From contig JABZKD010000003.1 in assembly GCA_015257455.1 (NCBI GenBank), positions 27,344 through 91,343 of the forward strand: a stretch of 64,000 bases of DNA, in the 5' to 3' direction. A program made the translations under genes and the position numbers. The notes under the pieces are model-generated. The model was not told where the DNA came from. It ran no database searches and saw nothing but the letters and a program-made list of their open reading frames with translations. Below are positions 1 through 7,173 of this stretch, one piece after another (positions within the stretch are counted from its first letter, which is position 1; each line of letters opens with the position of its first letter). The DNA is from Nanosynbacter sp. (GTDB lineage: Bacteria > Patescibacteriota > Saccharimonadia > Saccharimonadales > Saccharimonadaceae).

Positions 1-120
1 AGCAGGTTCAAAATTTAGGTAGATTAACAGATTAGACAAGGGGGTAAAAATAAGTTATAATATATTTGTCTTGTTTGACAAGAGTAACTTAAAATTGACA
101 GTTTTTCAAAGGAGGGGAAC

Positions 121-1164
121 ATGAAAAAGAAAGATGCTGACCTGGTGGATTTTAATGCCGACCTAAGCAAGCTCATCAATTACGCAAAAGAAATGGTGAA
201 TCAGATGCAGGCTTTTATCTACTATACGGATGGTTTGCGACAAAAACTGCGGGCGCTCGATGATAATTATCGTTCGTCGCTGCATATGAAGGATGTTTAC
301 GAGCCGGATGAATTGAAAGCTTACGAAGAATTAAGTGGCTGTATGCAGGTGATTTATTACACGGTGCCGCGACTAAAACAGAGCCTCGGAAAAGTAAAGG
401 ATTCAATTAATTTCATTCGCCAAGTAATTCGACCAGATCATTTTTTGAATTATTGGATCTTGATCGGAGAGGATTTGACCGCTGCGGTGAAGTTATTTCT
501 AGATTACGATCAGTTTTTGGCGAAGGCGCTGAATATTGAATTAATTCATAATGCAGTACTGGTTTATTCTTCCAAGTTGGCACAGCGTGAAGGTGAATCG
601 ATTAACGAAGAGACCGAGCGGGAGTGGATTGATGTAAGTATTAATTCCCTAGCCCAGGCTTATACGGCTTTTTCGGAATTGATGAATCATTTTAACGATT
701 TCCAGAAGATAAATATTAAATATCGACCGACGGAATCGAAAATTCTCAGCACGTCGCCGTTTTCGATTGAACTGGGCGGACATTGGAATGTAATTATTAA
801 TGAATCGAAAATGCCACCAGTGAAGACTTGCGATACCTATGTGGCGCAGCCGAAAATCAATGAACAGCGGAGCAAGATTCGCAATCTGAAAGATTATTAC
901 CAGGAACAATTTCTCACACGCAAAGCGCAAATGAAGATGGCGGGCCTGGTGGATACAGAGCGTGTGTTTACGTTTGATACTAAGATGGTTTGGATTATCT
1001 CTAGTGTCAAAGATGCGATCGATGAAACCTTGAAACAGGCGGACACGATGGGCGCGCTTCTGGTCATCAACGATCTAGTTTCGGAGATTTCTGCAAGTAT
1101 CGGACGACAAAGTGACTTGCCATTAATTTTTAAAATTACGCAAAATCTGAAGAAAACAATCTGA
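121..1164 (+). CDS. Hypothetical helical protein, 347 aa
   Basis: I do not recognise this protein. It is soluble-looking, with no signal peptide or membrane segment, and appears rich in long helices with many charged and aromatic residues. The ATG start follows a strong ribosome binding site (AAAGGAGG, 5-6 nt spacing). The same leader sequence, TTTTTCAAAGGAGGG, precedes the divergent unknown gene at 2354-3169, so the two may share expression features, although I see no clear protein similarity. The stop lies inside an imperfect direct repeat (1158-1181 and 1203-1226), and a terminator follows at 1241. Real gene: high confidence; function unknown. Confidence 0.8.
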   Translation: MKKKDADLVDFNADLSKLINYAKEMVNQMQAFIYYTDGLRQKLRALDDNYRSSLHMKDVYEPDELKAYEELSGCMQVIYYTVPRLKQSLGKVKDSINFIRQVIRPDHFLNYWILIGEDLTAAVKLFLDYDQFLAKALNIELIHNAVLVYSSKLAQREGESINEETEREWIDVSINSLAQAYTAFSELMNHFNDFQKINIKYRPTESKILSTSPFSIELGGHWNVIINESKMPPVKTCDTYVAQPKINEQRSKIRNLKDYYQEQFLTRKAQMKMAGLVDTERVFTFDTKMVWIISSVKDAIDETLKQADTMGALLVINDLVSEISASIGRQSDLPLIFKITQNLKKTI

Positions 1165-1226
1165 TTAATTCAAGTTCTGAACTTACATAAAATTTAGAAA
1201 ATAATCTGATTAGTTCAAGTTCTGAA
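1158..1226. repeat. Direct repeat spanning the stop codon of the 121-1164 gene
   Basis: A 24-nt unit at 1158-1181 is repeated at 1203-1226 with one A/G difference, offset 45 nt. The first copy contains the real stop codon (1162-1164), so the gene's 3' end has been copied into its 3' untranslated region. Confidence 0.8.
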
Positions 1227-1240
1227 AAATTTGTCAAAAA

Positions 1241-1266
1241 GGGACGCCGCTTCGCGTCTCTTTTTT
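1241..1266 (+). terminator. Rho-independent terminator of the 121-1164 gene
   Basis: A 7-bp stem (GGGACGC with GCGTCTC, one G-T pair) closes a 6-nt loop and is followed by six T residues. Confidence 0.8.
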
Positions 1267-1349
1267 CTTGCGAAGAAAGGCAGAATCTTTCTCGTGTGAA
1301 TATGAAAAATACTGAGGCAGCATCTCTTCGCGTCTCTTTTTTCTTGCGA
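1250..1349. repeat. 24-bp direct repeat carrying the terminator tail
   Basis: The 24-nt sequence at 1250-1273 (terminator 3' arm, T-run and following bases) is repeated exactly at 1326-1349, an offset of 76 nt. The second copy supplies the TTGCGA -35-like box for the mini-protein gene downstream. Confidence 0.85.
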
Positions 1350-1371
1350 GGATGCGAAGATATGCTATAAT
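1344..1371 (+). promoter_or_regulatory. Promoter of the 29-aa basic protein
   Basis: TTGCGA (1344-1349), a 16-nt spacer, and an extended -10 TGC-TATAAT (1363-1371). The start codon is 36 nt downstream. Confidence 0.75.
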
Positions 1372-1407
1372 ATTTAAAATATCTTACTAATTCTGCATGG
1401 AGAAAAT

Positions 1408-1497
1408 ATGGCAGTTAAAAAGAAAAAGATTGTGATTTCTAAATTGAATCGTAATAACAATCACAAGCACAGCGAAAAGCGCAAGCGCAACAAATAA
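1408..1497 (+). CDS. 29-residue strongly basic mini-protein
   Basis: A tiny gene with its own extended -10 promoter, a purine-rich GGAGAAAAT just before ATG, and a terminator right after the stop (1501-1526). The product begins MAVKKKKIVISK and ends in a Lys/Arg/His/Asn-rich tail. Such composition fits an RNA- or ribosome-binding peptide, comparable in size to bTHX or bL36, but it matches neither as far as I can recall. The complete promoter-ORF-terminator cassette is the main argument that it is real; function unknown. Confidence 0.7.
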   Translation: MAVKKKKIVISKLNRNNNHKHSEKRKRNK

Positions 1498-1500
1498 GAA

Positions 1501-1526
1501 AATAACCTCTGATGAGGTTATTTTTT
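1501..1526 (+). terminator. Terminator of the 29-aa protein gene
   Basis: AATAACCTC with GAGGTTATT around a TGAT loop, then a T-run. Confidence 0.85.
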
Positions 1527-1584
1527 CTGACTAGTATAAAATAAAAATGTGGCGAACTAAACAAGGAGAGGGTGTCGGAACTTT

Positions 1585-1603
1585 AAAAAACTTCTTGAAG
1601 TTT
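1585..1603 (-). terminator. Terminator of the acidic protein gene
   Basis: AAACTTC/GAAGTTT inverted repeat with a T-run on the minus strand, just downstream of the 1619 stop codon. Confidence 0.65.
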
Positions 1604-1618
1604 GAGTAAAAGATTAGA

Positions 1619-1957
1619 TTAATCTAGATAGGGCTTGTCGCTAAAATATTCCATGAGATCCTGGCATGGGCCGCCCTGGATAGTGTCGCCGTTATCGGCA
1701 AAATCATCACCACAAGTAAGTTCGCCATCGTCAAGTTCACAGCTATTGAGATTACATTCATTGAGATTGCAGACGGCAGCGGATTCATTGGGGTAGACCG
1801 CGACAGGCTCGATAGAATCTGAGCCGAAAGTGGAATCATCGTAATCCGAATCATAGAGCACTTCATTGTTACTAAGCTTTGAAGCGTAATCGGTGATTAA
1901 TTGAGTTTCGTCGATCTGCGAAACGTAATCGGCGAAATTTTGGTTTTCTTCGTTCAT
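1619..1957 (-). CDS. Small acidic Asp/Asn/Cys-containing hypothetical protein, 112 aa
   Basis: I do not recognise this protein. It is very acidic, apparently disordered, and holds a cluster of five cysteines in its second half (around CNLNECNLNSCELDD, plus two more). I start it at the second ATG (1957), because the first in-frame ATG at 1966 overlaps the -10 box TATAAT (1965-1970). With the later start the mRNA is nearly leaderless (7-nt gap). A terminator follows the stop. The protein could bind metal through its cysteines, but that is speculation. Confidence 0.6.
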   Translation of the reverse strand: MNEENQNFADYVSQIDETQLITDYASKLSNNEVLYDSDYDDSTFGSDSIEPVAVYPNESAAVCNLNECNLNSCELDDGELTCGDDFADNGDTIQGGPCQDLMEYFSDKPYLD

Positions 1958-1964
1958 TACTTTC

Positions 1965-1970
1965 ATTATA
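1965..1970 (-). promoter_or_regulatory. -10 box, leaderless-type, acidic protein gene
   Basis: TATAAT seven bases before ATG, without a ribosome binding site. Confidence 0.6.
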
Positions 1971-2027
1971 ACCTAGATTTTCTGAGTGAACCGGAAATAA
2001 AAAAGAGCCGACTGGCTCGATTTAGTT

Positions 2028-2104
2028 TGGTACACCCGGGGGGATTCGAACCCTCGACCCTCTGTTCCGAAGACAGATGCTCTAATCCGCTGAGCTACGG
2101 GTGC
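2028..2104 (-). tRNA. tRNA-Arg (anticodon TCG)
   Basis: Complete 77-nt cloverleaf including encoded CCA. The acceptor stem GCACCCG pairs with CGGGTGT (one G-T). The anticodon loop is CTTCGGA and the T-arm carries GGTTCGAATCC. Partial 5'-end copies lie immediately upstream of it (2105-2290). Confidence 0.95.
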
Positions 2105-2290
2105 AAACGAAGAGAAAGAAAATAGATTTATCTATTTTATTTCGATGAGTGCCGCGCCCGAACATTTTTATGTACGGGTGCAAGTGAGGAGAAAGAAAGA
2201 ATTTATTCTTTCTTTCGACGAACGCAGCATCCGAACCGCCGTAGGTGGTACGGGTGCAAACGAAGAGAAATATAATTAATTTACTCATTT
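2096..2290 (-). repeat. Decayed tandem copies of the tRNA-Arg 5' end and upstream region
   Basis: The block TACGGGTGCAA (plus-strand reading) plus about 11 further bases occurs at 2096, 2173 and 2249, spaced 77 and 76 nt, the length of the tRNA. Each intervening unit on the minus strand has a GTTCGG-type segment resembling the T-loop, an AT-rich palindrome, then the tRNA 5' end. Only the copy at 2028-2104 is an intact tRNA. Confidence 0.75.
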
Positions 2291-2314
2291 CCCTCTCTTT
2301 AATTTTATCATAGA

Positions 2315-2346
2315 ACAAAAAATACGCCGAGAAATTCTCGGCGTAT
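2315..2346 (-). terminator. Terminator of the 2354-3169 gene
   Basis: Perfect 10-bp stem ATACGCCGAG/CTCGGCGTAT with a 5-nt loop, followed by T6 on the minus strand. Confidence 0.9.
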
Positions 2347-2353
2347 CATGTTT

Positions 2354-3169
2354 TCAAAGGGCAATTAACAAATTAGTTAATTGCTTAAGGTTAGAATTTG
2401 AAGTAAGATCCGGAAGTTTAGAAACTTCCTTGAAGGCGGCTGCGATATGTCCTAAGGGGATATATTTAATTTTGCAGCCAGAGAAAAGTTGTTCATTTTC
2501 AAGCTCTTGGGCCTGTAATTCTTCGGCATCCTCGATAAGGCTACCGTCGGTTTCATAATTTAAAAATTCTTGATATCTTTGCTCAGCGAGCAGCATGCGC
2601 TTATTCTTGAGGTCGTTCTGGAAAGCTTCCACCAAAACATGGTCAATTTTCTCAATCTGATTACAAAATTCATTAACCAGACCCCAGAATTCCTGACGGC
2701 GCTCTTCGGTACTTCTGACATATTTCAGGAACATCGGTTGACGAATCAAGCAGTCGATGTTCAAATAAATACCATTAAAGCGCTTCCAACTCTTGTTGTA
2801 ACAATCGATCACATCCTTGAGCCTGCGAATATTGCCGGTGTCAATCCAGCGGCGTTTGAAAAATTGGCAAGAATCGGTCGTGAGTGTGATGTAGCTAATG
2901 TCGCTTACGATTTGCTTGGACAGGCGGAAGAGTTGATCTTGGTCGAGAATGGTTTTCTGACCGTCGGCTTCGGCTTTCTTCCTCTGATTTTCAATAATTT
3001 TCTTCCAGCGGGCATCTGTTATATCATTTATTTTTTCGCGATTAACATTGAAGTCGTTGATATAAAGTTCGATGCTTTTCAGTACGTTCTTGTGTTCGTG
3101 AAAAATTTTCTCCACGTACTCCAGTGTGTTACAAAGTGATCCGGCCATTAAGGTAATTCCCTGATCCAT
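2354..3169 (-). CDS. Hypothetical helical protein, 271 aa
   Basis: I do not recognise this protein. It appears all-helical and soluble, with a charged Lys/Asp/Glu-rich middle and a Gln/Glu-rich stretch near residue 225. The ATG at 3169 is chosen because a strong AAAGGAGGG site lies 6 nt upstream; an upstream extension in the same frame lacks such a site. Its leader matches that of the 121-1164 gene over TTTTTCAAAGGAGGG. A perfect terminator follows the stop. Confidence 0.8.
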   Translation of the reverse strand: MDQGITLMAGSLCNTLEYVEKIFHEHKNVLKSIELYINDFNVNREKINDITDARWKKIIENQRKKAEADGQKTILDQDQLFRLSKQIVSDISYITLTTDSCQFFKRRWIDTGNIRRLKDVIDCYNKSWKRFNGIYLNIDCLIRQPMFLKYVRSTEERRQEFWGLVNEFCNQIEKIDHVLVEAFQNDLKNKRMLLAEQRYQEFLNYETDGSLIEDAEELQAQELENEQLFSGCKIKYIPLGHIAAAFKEVSKLPDLTSNSNLKQLTNLLIAL

Positions 3170-3276
3170 ATTTCTTTCCCTCCTTTGAAAAATGTAAATG
3201 TTCCATCTACGAACGTATAGAAAAATTATGCTACAATTCGCAGTGAGGCTATTATAGTACATTTTGGGGAAAAATT

Positions 3277-3351
3277 GAAGAGGTGTGGGGCGAATGGTAT
3301 TCTCTGGTACAACGTCCTTAGAGCCGTAAGTATTAAGTTGAGCCCCTCTTC
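3277..3351. other. Long stem-loop, candidate structured RNA
   Basis: GAAGAG(gtgtg)GGGC at 3277-3291 pairs with GCCCCTCTTC at 3342-3351, giving about 10 bp around a 50-nt loop. A plus-strand extended -10 (TGCTACAAT, about 3229-3237) lies upstream and a minus-strand TATAAT is nearby. No open reading frame covers it. I cannot match it to tmRNA, SRP RNA, 6S or RNase P. Confidence 0.35.
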
Positions 3352-3435
3352 CTAATATAGATCACAGAAGAAGAGCGAAATTTTATTTTCCTACTGGACG
3401 AAATACACAAAAAATGATAAAATAACAAATGAGTC

Positions 3436-3512
3436 GGGCCGGTAGCTCAGCTGGTTAGAGCACGAGCCTCTTAAGCTTGGTGTCGTGGGTTCGAGTCCCA
3501 CCCGGCTCACCA
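3436..3512 (+). tRNA. tRNA-Lys (anticodon CTT)
   Basis: Complete 77-nt cloverleaf with encoded CCA. The acceptor stem GGGCCGG pairs with CCGGCTC, the anticodon loop is CTCTTAA, and the T-arm is GTGGGTTCGAGTCCCAC. A TGA-TAAAAT promoter element lies about 15 nt upstream. The accessory island begins just beyond it. Confidence 0.95.
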
Positions 3513-3550
3513 AAAAATATAATCCCTGATTGAGCTTAGATTATTAAACG

Positions 3551-3581
3551 CCTTATTCGGATATGGATGAGGTATTTTTTT
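3551..3581 (+). terminator. Terminator downstream of tRNA-Lys
   Basis: CCTTATTC pairs with GGATGAGG (G-T pairs included) over a 6-nt loop, followed by a T-run. Confidence 0.65.
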
Positions 3582-3947
3582 ATTATCCACTTTTAGATTT
3601 AATGATGAAATTTTGAAAAATGCGCTTTTTGAACAATAACCATAATGCTGCTATGTTATTAACAAATAATCAGCATATAAAGAATAAAATACCATTTATT
3701 CTTAAGATTATTTTCTGTGCAATGCCTCAGTGGCGAAAACCACAAATAATAAAGCCATGTAGAATAACAGAATAACTTAGAGGTGTTATCGATAATGAGT
3801 TATTACAAAAAAGACTATTCGATTCTTATTTTATATTAATCAAAGTAAATAGAGAGCGAATCAGATAATTCGTCTTATAAATAAGTGTTTCTTGGCAATT
3901 TTAATATCACATACAAAAACTGCAAAACTTTTTAATATTTCGCTTAG
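3582..3947. other. AT-rich non-coding stretch at the island edge
   Basis: I see no convincing gene or RNA in this stretch. It has no long open frame, and I found no copy of the tRNA-Lys 3' end to mark an integration site. Confidence 0.5.
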
Positions 3948-4433
3948 TTAGCGTAATCTTTTGGTAATAATCGCCTCTTCGACCCATTGTCCTATGTTTT
4001 CTGCAATATCATTATAGGCATCCCAATCATTTGGCTCGTAGCATTTCAGATGAGATGATAAACGTTGCCCATTATTCAATAGTATGGACTCGAATGGGTT
4101 AGCGCCTTTTCTACAAGTTCCCCATCGTGGGTCTTTCAGGTTATGAATATAAATACCAAGAAGCCCCCTACCATCATTCCATGCTTTACATATTTCGTAT
4201 TTTACCCATTTACGACTTGCTGTATCGGAGCCAATTAACACAACAACGCAATCTTTATATTTCATATTATCGTCAATCCATTTTTTGACGGCATCATCGC
4301 CAACTCTTTTGACAGTTTCCCAGTCATTTGGTGATACAGGCGTGTTACCCTCAATTACACCCATGTTGCGTATTTGATGGACACGCATAACGTCGTTATC
4401 AAAATGAAAACTATAAAAAACCTTTCTTTTCAC
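3948..4433 (-). CDS. TIR-like (ThsB/MTH538-type) domain protein, 161 aa
   Basis: Single-domain protein of the TIR-like DUF1863/ThsB family. The N-terminal VFYSFHFDND strand-turn is the family's opening motif, followed by a VVVLIGSDTASRKWVKYEI block (core strand and helix) and a GLLGIYIHNLKD strand. Thoeris-type ThsB proteins produce NAD-derived signals, whereas some family members act without known catalysis. The start is GTG, with AAAGGAG lying inside the end of the upstream gene; the two genes are separated by 1 nt and surely co-translated. Its partner is the 2TM protein at 4435-4881, a pairing that suggests a signal-membrane-effector module. No SIR2-type ThsA is present. Confidence 0.85.
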   Translation of the reverse strand: MKRKVFYSFHFDNDVMRVHQIRNMGVIEGNTPVSPNDWETVKRVGDDAVKKWIDDNMKYKDCVVVLIGSDTASRKWVKYEICKAWNDGRGLLGIYIHNLKDPRWGTCRKGANPFESILLNNGQRLSSHLKCYEPNDWDAYNDIAENIGQWVEEAIITKRLR

Positions 4434-4434
4434 A

Positions 4435-4881
4435 TTACTCCTTTACTTTGATTATTAGACAGATTTCAAAATTATTATAGAAGATAATATATATTATCAC
4501 GGCTAAAATTGCGCCGTAGAACATTAGGAGGACCGGCCTCCTGAACGCTGCCAGCCAGGCTGAAAATCCTACAAATTGCTTTACACTCATTTTATAATCA
4601 ATTTTTTCAACATCCGTATCGGTAACTTCATTATATAATTTACGGTATGCCTGTTCAAGCATAAGATAATATGCGTCAATAAGCCAGAAAATTAGAACTG
4701 CCCCCAAATTTAGCCACACTAAATTGTAGTTTTGAGTTGTGACTATTGCAGTGAAGACGGCAACTATTATCGTAATAGACCATCCTTTAAATAAAAAAGT
4801 ATTTGATGATAGACGATTGATTACATCTTGAATAAATTCTAGATGCTTACGCTTATCATCTGATGTAGTCTTTTCTCGCAT
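4435..4881 (-). CDS. Membrane protein paired with the TIR-like gene, 148 aa
   Basis: An N-terminal charged helix (KRKHLEFIQDVINRL) precedes two closely spaced membrane segments around residues 30-70, an amphipathic middle (YRKLYNEV), and a further hydrophobic segment near residues 115-140. The FLFKGW and WLIDAYYL motifs recall small membrane proteins I associate with TIR-like partners and with SLATT-like effectors; that family assignment is from memory. The gene lies directly upstream of the TIR-like gene with translational coupling. Likely role: membrane effector or sensor in defence (inference). A TGA-TAAGAT -10 sits 9 nt before ATG. Confidence 0.75.
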   Translation of the reverse strand: MREKTTSDDKRKHLEFIQDVINRLSSNTFLFKGWSITIIVAVFTAIVTTQNYNLVWLNLGAVLIFWLIDAYYLMLEQAYRKLYNEVTDTDVEKIDYKMSVKQFVGFSAWLAAFRRPVLLMFYGAILAVIIYIIFYNNFEICLIIKVKE

Positions 4882-5103
4882 ATTAGCTGTATCTTATCAC
4901 AAAAACAGCCACACTTAAAGGTCAATGTTTATCTAGAAAGAATACGCTGCTAATTGAAAATAGTGATTTATGGCGATATATTGATTATGAGTTTACCACT
5001 TTCAATCACACCCATTTATCGACTTGTGGCTGGTGAATGAGTGCCTATTTTCTTTTTTATTAGTTTTATATACCTAAAATTCTAGACTAATCAGTAGGGT
5101 CCT

Positions 5104-6330
5104 TTAATTATTGATTCCTTCGTCTATTTCTTTTTGCATCCCATTTATTACATGGTATGCATCATCTTTTTCGAATCTTCCTAAAATCTCTTTCATTTCC
5201 GGGCCACTTGATTTCATTGCATTATAAACAGCGTTCCAATCTATCTGTTTTATACATCCACCCAGAGTGGTAGCCTGTATCTTCCCAATCTGAGATAACT
5301 CATTTATTTTAGGAATAATTTTATTAAGTATGTTGGATAAATTAACGGTATTTTCAGAAATTACCTTACTAATTGCCTGAATATTCACAATTGATTTATT
5401 TACGACTTCCGCAAAGCTCTGGATTGATTTTGAAAGTTTGTCGTAATAATCATTTCTAACATTGCCTATTATATGAAGGATGTGTTTTGAGTATTTTTCT
5501 GCATTTTTTAAATCTTTTTGAAGAATTGTATGATGATGCGCAGCCTTATTACGTAAATTTTTTAATTTTTTCAACTGCCCACTAACATGGGAGTACTCTG
5601 TAGGGTTCTTAAGCATTATATTTACTTGCTCCCAAACGGTTTTTGGCGTAATGTATGGCGTTAATCTCTGTTTAAAATCCGTAAGATCTTCTGAATTATT
5701 CATAATCTCAAAAAGAAGTTTACCATTATTAGCAAAAAGATTCTCTCGTTTCTTAGGTGATAAGTCGACCTCCAATAATTTCAGTAGACCACCCAGATAT
5801 AGTTCGTTTATCTGTGCGCAAATTTCAATTTTGGTCTTTTTATCATGTTTTCCTTTTAGGACGGTTACCATTTCAGACCAAACATAGATTAACAGCCTCT
5901 TAAGTGCAGTTTCCACGGGAATGCAGATTTTAAGAAGTTTTGCAGCACGCTCAACAGATAATTCGTCTTTGATTATTAGAATCCTCTTTTTATCCAGTAG
6001 TTTTCTGTAATTATCATCCGATAATTCTTCTATAGTAAAGCTATGCGTAATAAATACGAGGCTATCCCGTTTAGCAAATTCTGAAAGTGGTATTTGCTTA
6101 ATATTCTCGCCAAATACATCTGCAAGAATATTTAAAGCTTTGAGTTCACTCTCGGTATCTATCGCAAACTCTAATTCATAGGTATCCTTAGTTTTAAGAC
6201 TCACTTTTTCTATTCTTCCTTTTTCTTGACACTTTAATTCGGCCTGTTTTACGACGGTCTCTATAGCCTTCGCGCTTTTGTTCGGAGGATAATTATATTT
6301 GATAAGTAAGCGCTTAATCTGCATACACAC
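5104..6330 (-). CDS. HEPN-domain protein, likely ribonuclease-type defence factor
   Basis: The protein has about 408 residues. The middle carries a HEPN-like helical domain with the signature RNKAAHHH (Rx4H), the catalytic motif of HEPN ribonucleases, inside a Swt1-type context (SGQLKKLKNLRNKAAHH). The C-terminal third looks like coiled coil with many Ile/Asn/Ser. The first 35 residues (IKRLLIKYNYPP, then a helix ending QAELK) resemble the tail of type I restriction HsdR subunits (DUF3387). The start is uncertain: GTG at 6330 or ATG at 6324; no ribosome binding site is visible. It sits in the defence island, separated from its neighbours by about 220-250 nt, so it may be its own unit. Confidence 0.75.
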   Translation of the reverse strand: MCMQIKRLLIKYNYPPNKSAKAIETVVKQAELKCQEKGRIEKVSLKTKDTYELEFAIDTESELKALNILADVFGENIKQIPLSEFAKRDSLVFITHSFTIEELSDDNYRKLLDKKRILIIKDELSVERAAKLLKICIPVETALKRLLIYVWSEMVTVLKGKHDKKTKIEICAQINELYLGGLLKLLEVDLSPKKRENLFANNGKLLFEIMNNSEDLTDFKQRLTPYITPKTVWEQVNIMLKNPTEYSHVSGQLKKLKNLRNKAAHHHTILQKDLKNAEKYSKHILHIIGNVRNDYYDKLSKSIQSFAEVVNKSIVNIQAISKVISENTVNLSNILNKIIPKINELSQIGKIQATTLGGCIKQIDWNAVYNAMKSSGPEMKEILGRFEKDDAYHVINGMQKEIDEGINN

Positions 6331-6462
6331 ATGCGCATGAGAGCCGCGTTTAACATCTCAGATTGAGACCATATTACTGTTTATGATTCCGACCAATTTT
6401 TGCGATTTGAACAAATATTTTGTCTTTTTCCTATTTTGCATACTCACAAATCATCATTATTT

Positions 6463-6495
6463 TTGTCGCCAGAAGACATTTTCTTCTGGTGACAA
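6463..6495. repeat. Long perfect-type hairpin upstream of the HEPN gene
   Basis: TTTGTCGCCAGAAGA pairs with TCTTCTGGTGACAAA (15 bp, one G-T) across a 4-nt loop. There is no good T-run on either side, so it is not a standard terminator; it lies between the 6581 gene and the HEPN gene. Confidence 0.7.
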
Positions 6496-6580
6496 ATTTC
6501 TGTTTTAGGAGCATGATATGTCATATGGCTAAATTATTATTCTTAATGGACTTATCTTAGCCTTTCCTTGTTTAATTATC

Positions 6581-6811
6581 CTACATCATATTTTTTGCTT
6601 TAATATATTCTTTATGCCATTCGTCCTTATTAAAAGGAAGGACAATAGACTCAGCTGAATCACCAAAAACCTCCAACTCCGTAATTGCTCTTTTCTGATT
6701 CTGATATGCCATATCGTCAATAATTGGCCAAACTTTCATATTCATAATCCATGTAACTTCTTTTTCATCTTTACAATATTCATCCAGTAATGCGAAGCAT
6801 TTATTTGACAA
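6581..6811 (-). CDS. Small hypothetical protein, 76 aa
   Basis: I do not recognise this protein. It is acidic and soluble, with an aromatic patch (VTWIMNMKVWPIIDD). It needs a TTG start 6 nt after the stop of the upstream single-TM gene, which suggests coupling. An internal ATG at residue 23 is the alternative start. It could be a remnant of a longer gene. Confidence 0.45.
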   Translation of the reverse strand: MSNKCFALLDEYCKDEKEVTWIMNMKVWPIIDDMAYQNQKRAITELEVFGDSAESIVLPFNKDEWHKEYIKAKNMM

Positions 6812-6817
6812 CTCGAT

Positions 6818-7030
6818 TCATGTTTTCTCAATGGGTTTACTTATTTGAATCTTTTTTAGATGTTCTTGTATTACAGCGGCATTATTGTTGGAGACTGTTT
6901 TTAAATGTTTTTTCCTTCTACGACTCTCTACCAATCTACATATACAAAAAACTATCAAAAAGACTAAGATTATACATGATAAAACAAATAATGTTATGTT
7001 TTTTGGTGTCCAGATAGTGATACTACTCAT
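6818..7030 (-). CDS. Small single-TM protein, 70 aa
   Basis: One strongly hydrophobic segment (about residues 12-33) is followed by the basic stop ESRRRKKH, so the C-terminal half should be cytoplasmic. It has its own TGA-TATAAT promoter (7050-7058) and a GAAAGG ribosome binding site. Unknown function; a small membrane component of the island. Confidence 0.6.
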   Translation of the reverse strand: MSSITIWTPKNITLFVLSCIILVFLIVFCICRLVESRRRKKHLKTVSNNNAAVIQEHLKKIQISKPIEKT

Positions 7031-7049
7031 TTAATACCTTTCTATTCGA

Positions 7050-7058
7050 ATTATATCA
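7050..7058 (-). promoter_or_regulatory. Extended -10 of the single-TM gene
   Basis: TGA-TATAAT on the minus strand, about 20 nt upstream of ATG. Confidence 0.6.
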
Positions 7059-7173
7059 TTAACGTCATATGGATAATTTATTATTTTTCATGTTGATTCA
7101 GTATTTACTAGTTCGAAATTGTTTGGGAACCTAACGGATATAAGATTATTTTTTATGTTAGTATAATTTTAAA

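Noticed and set aside
2096..2290. CRISPR array
   Set aside because: Units are tRNA-derived, only three, with similar rather than unique intervening sequence, and no cas genes lie nearby.
2570..3139. Plus-strand open frame of 189 codons
   Set aside because: It is antisense to the 2354-3169 gene, which has a strong ribosome binding site, promoter and terminator; the plus frame has none.
3948..4881. Complete Thoeris system
   Set aside because: There is no SIR2-SLOG or other ThsA gene, only the TIR-like gene and a membrane protein.
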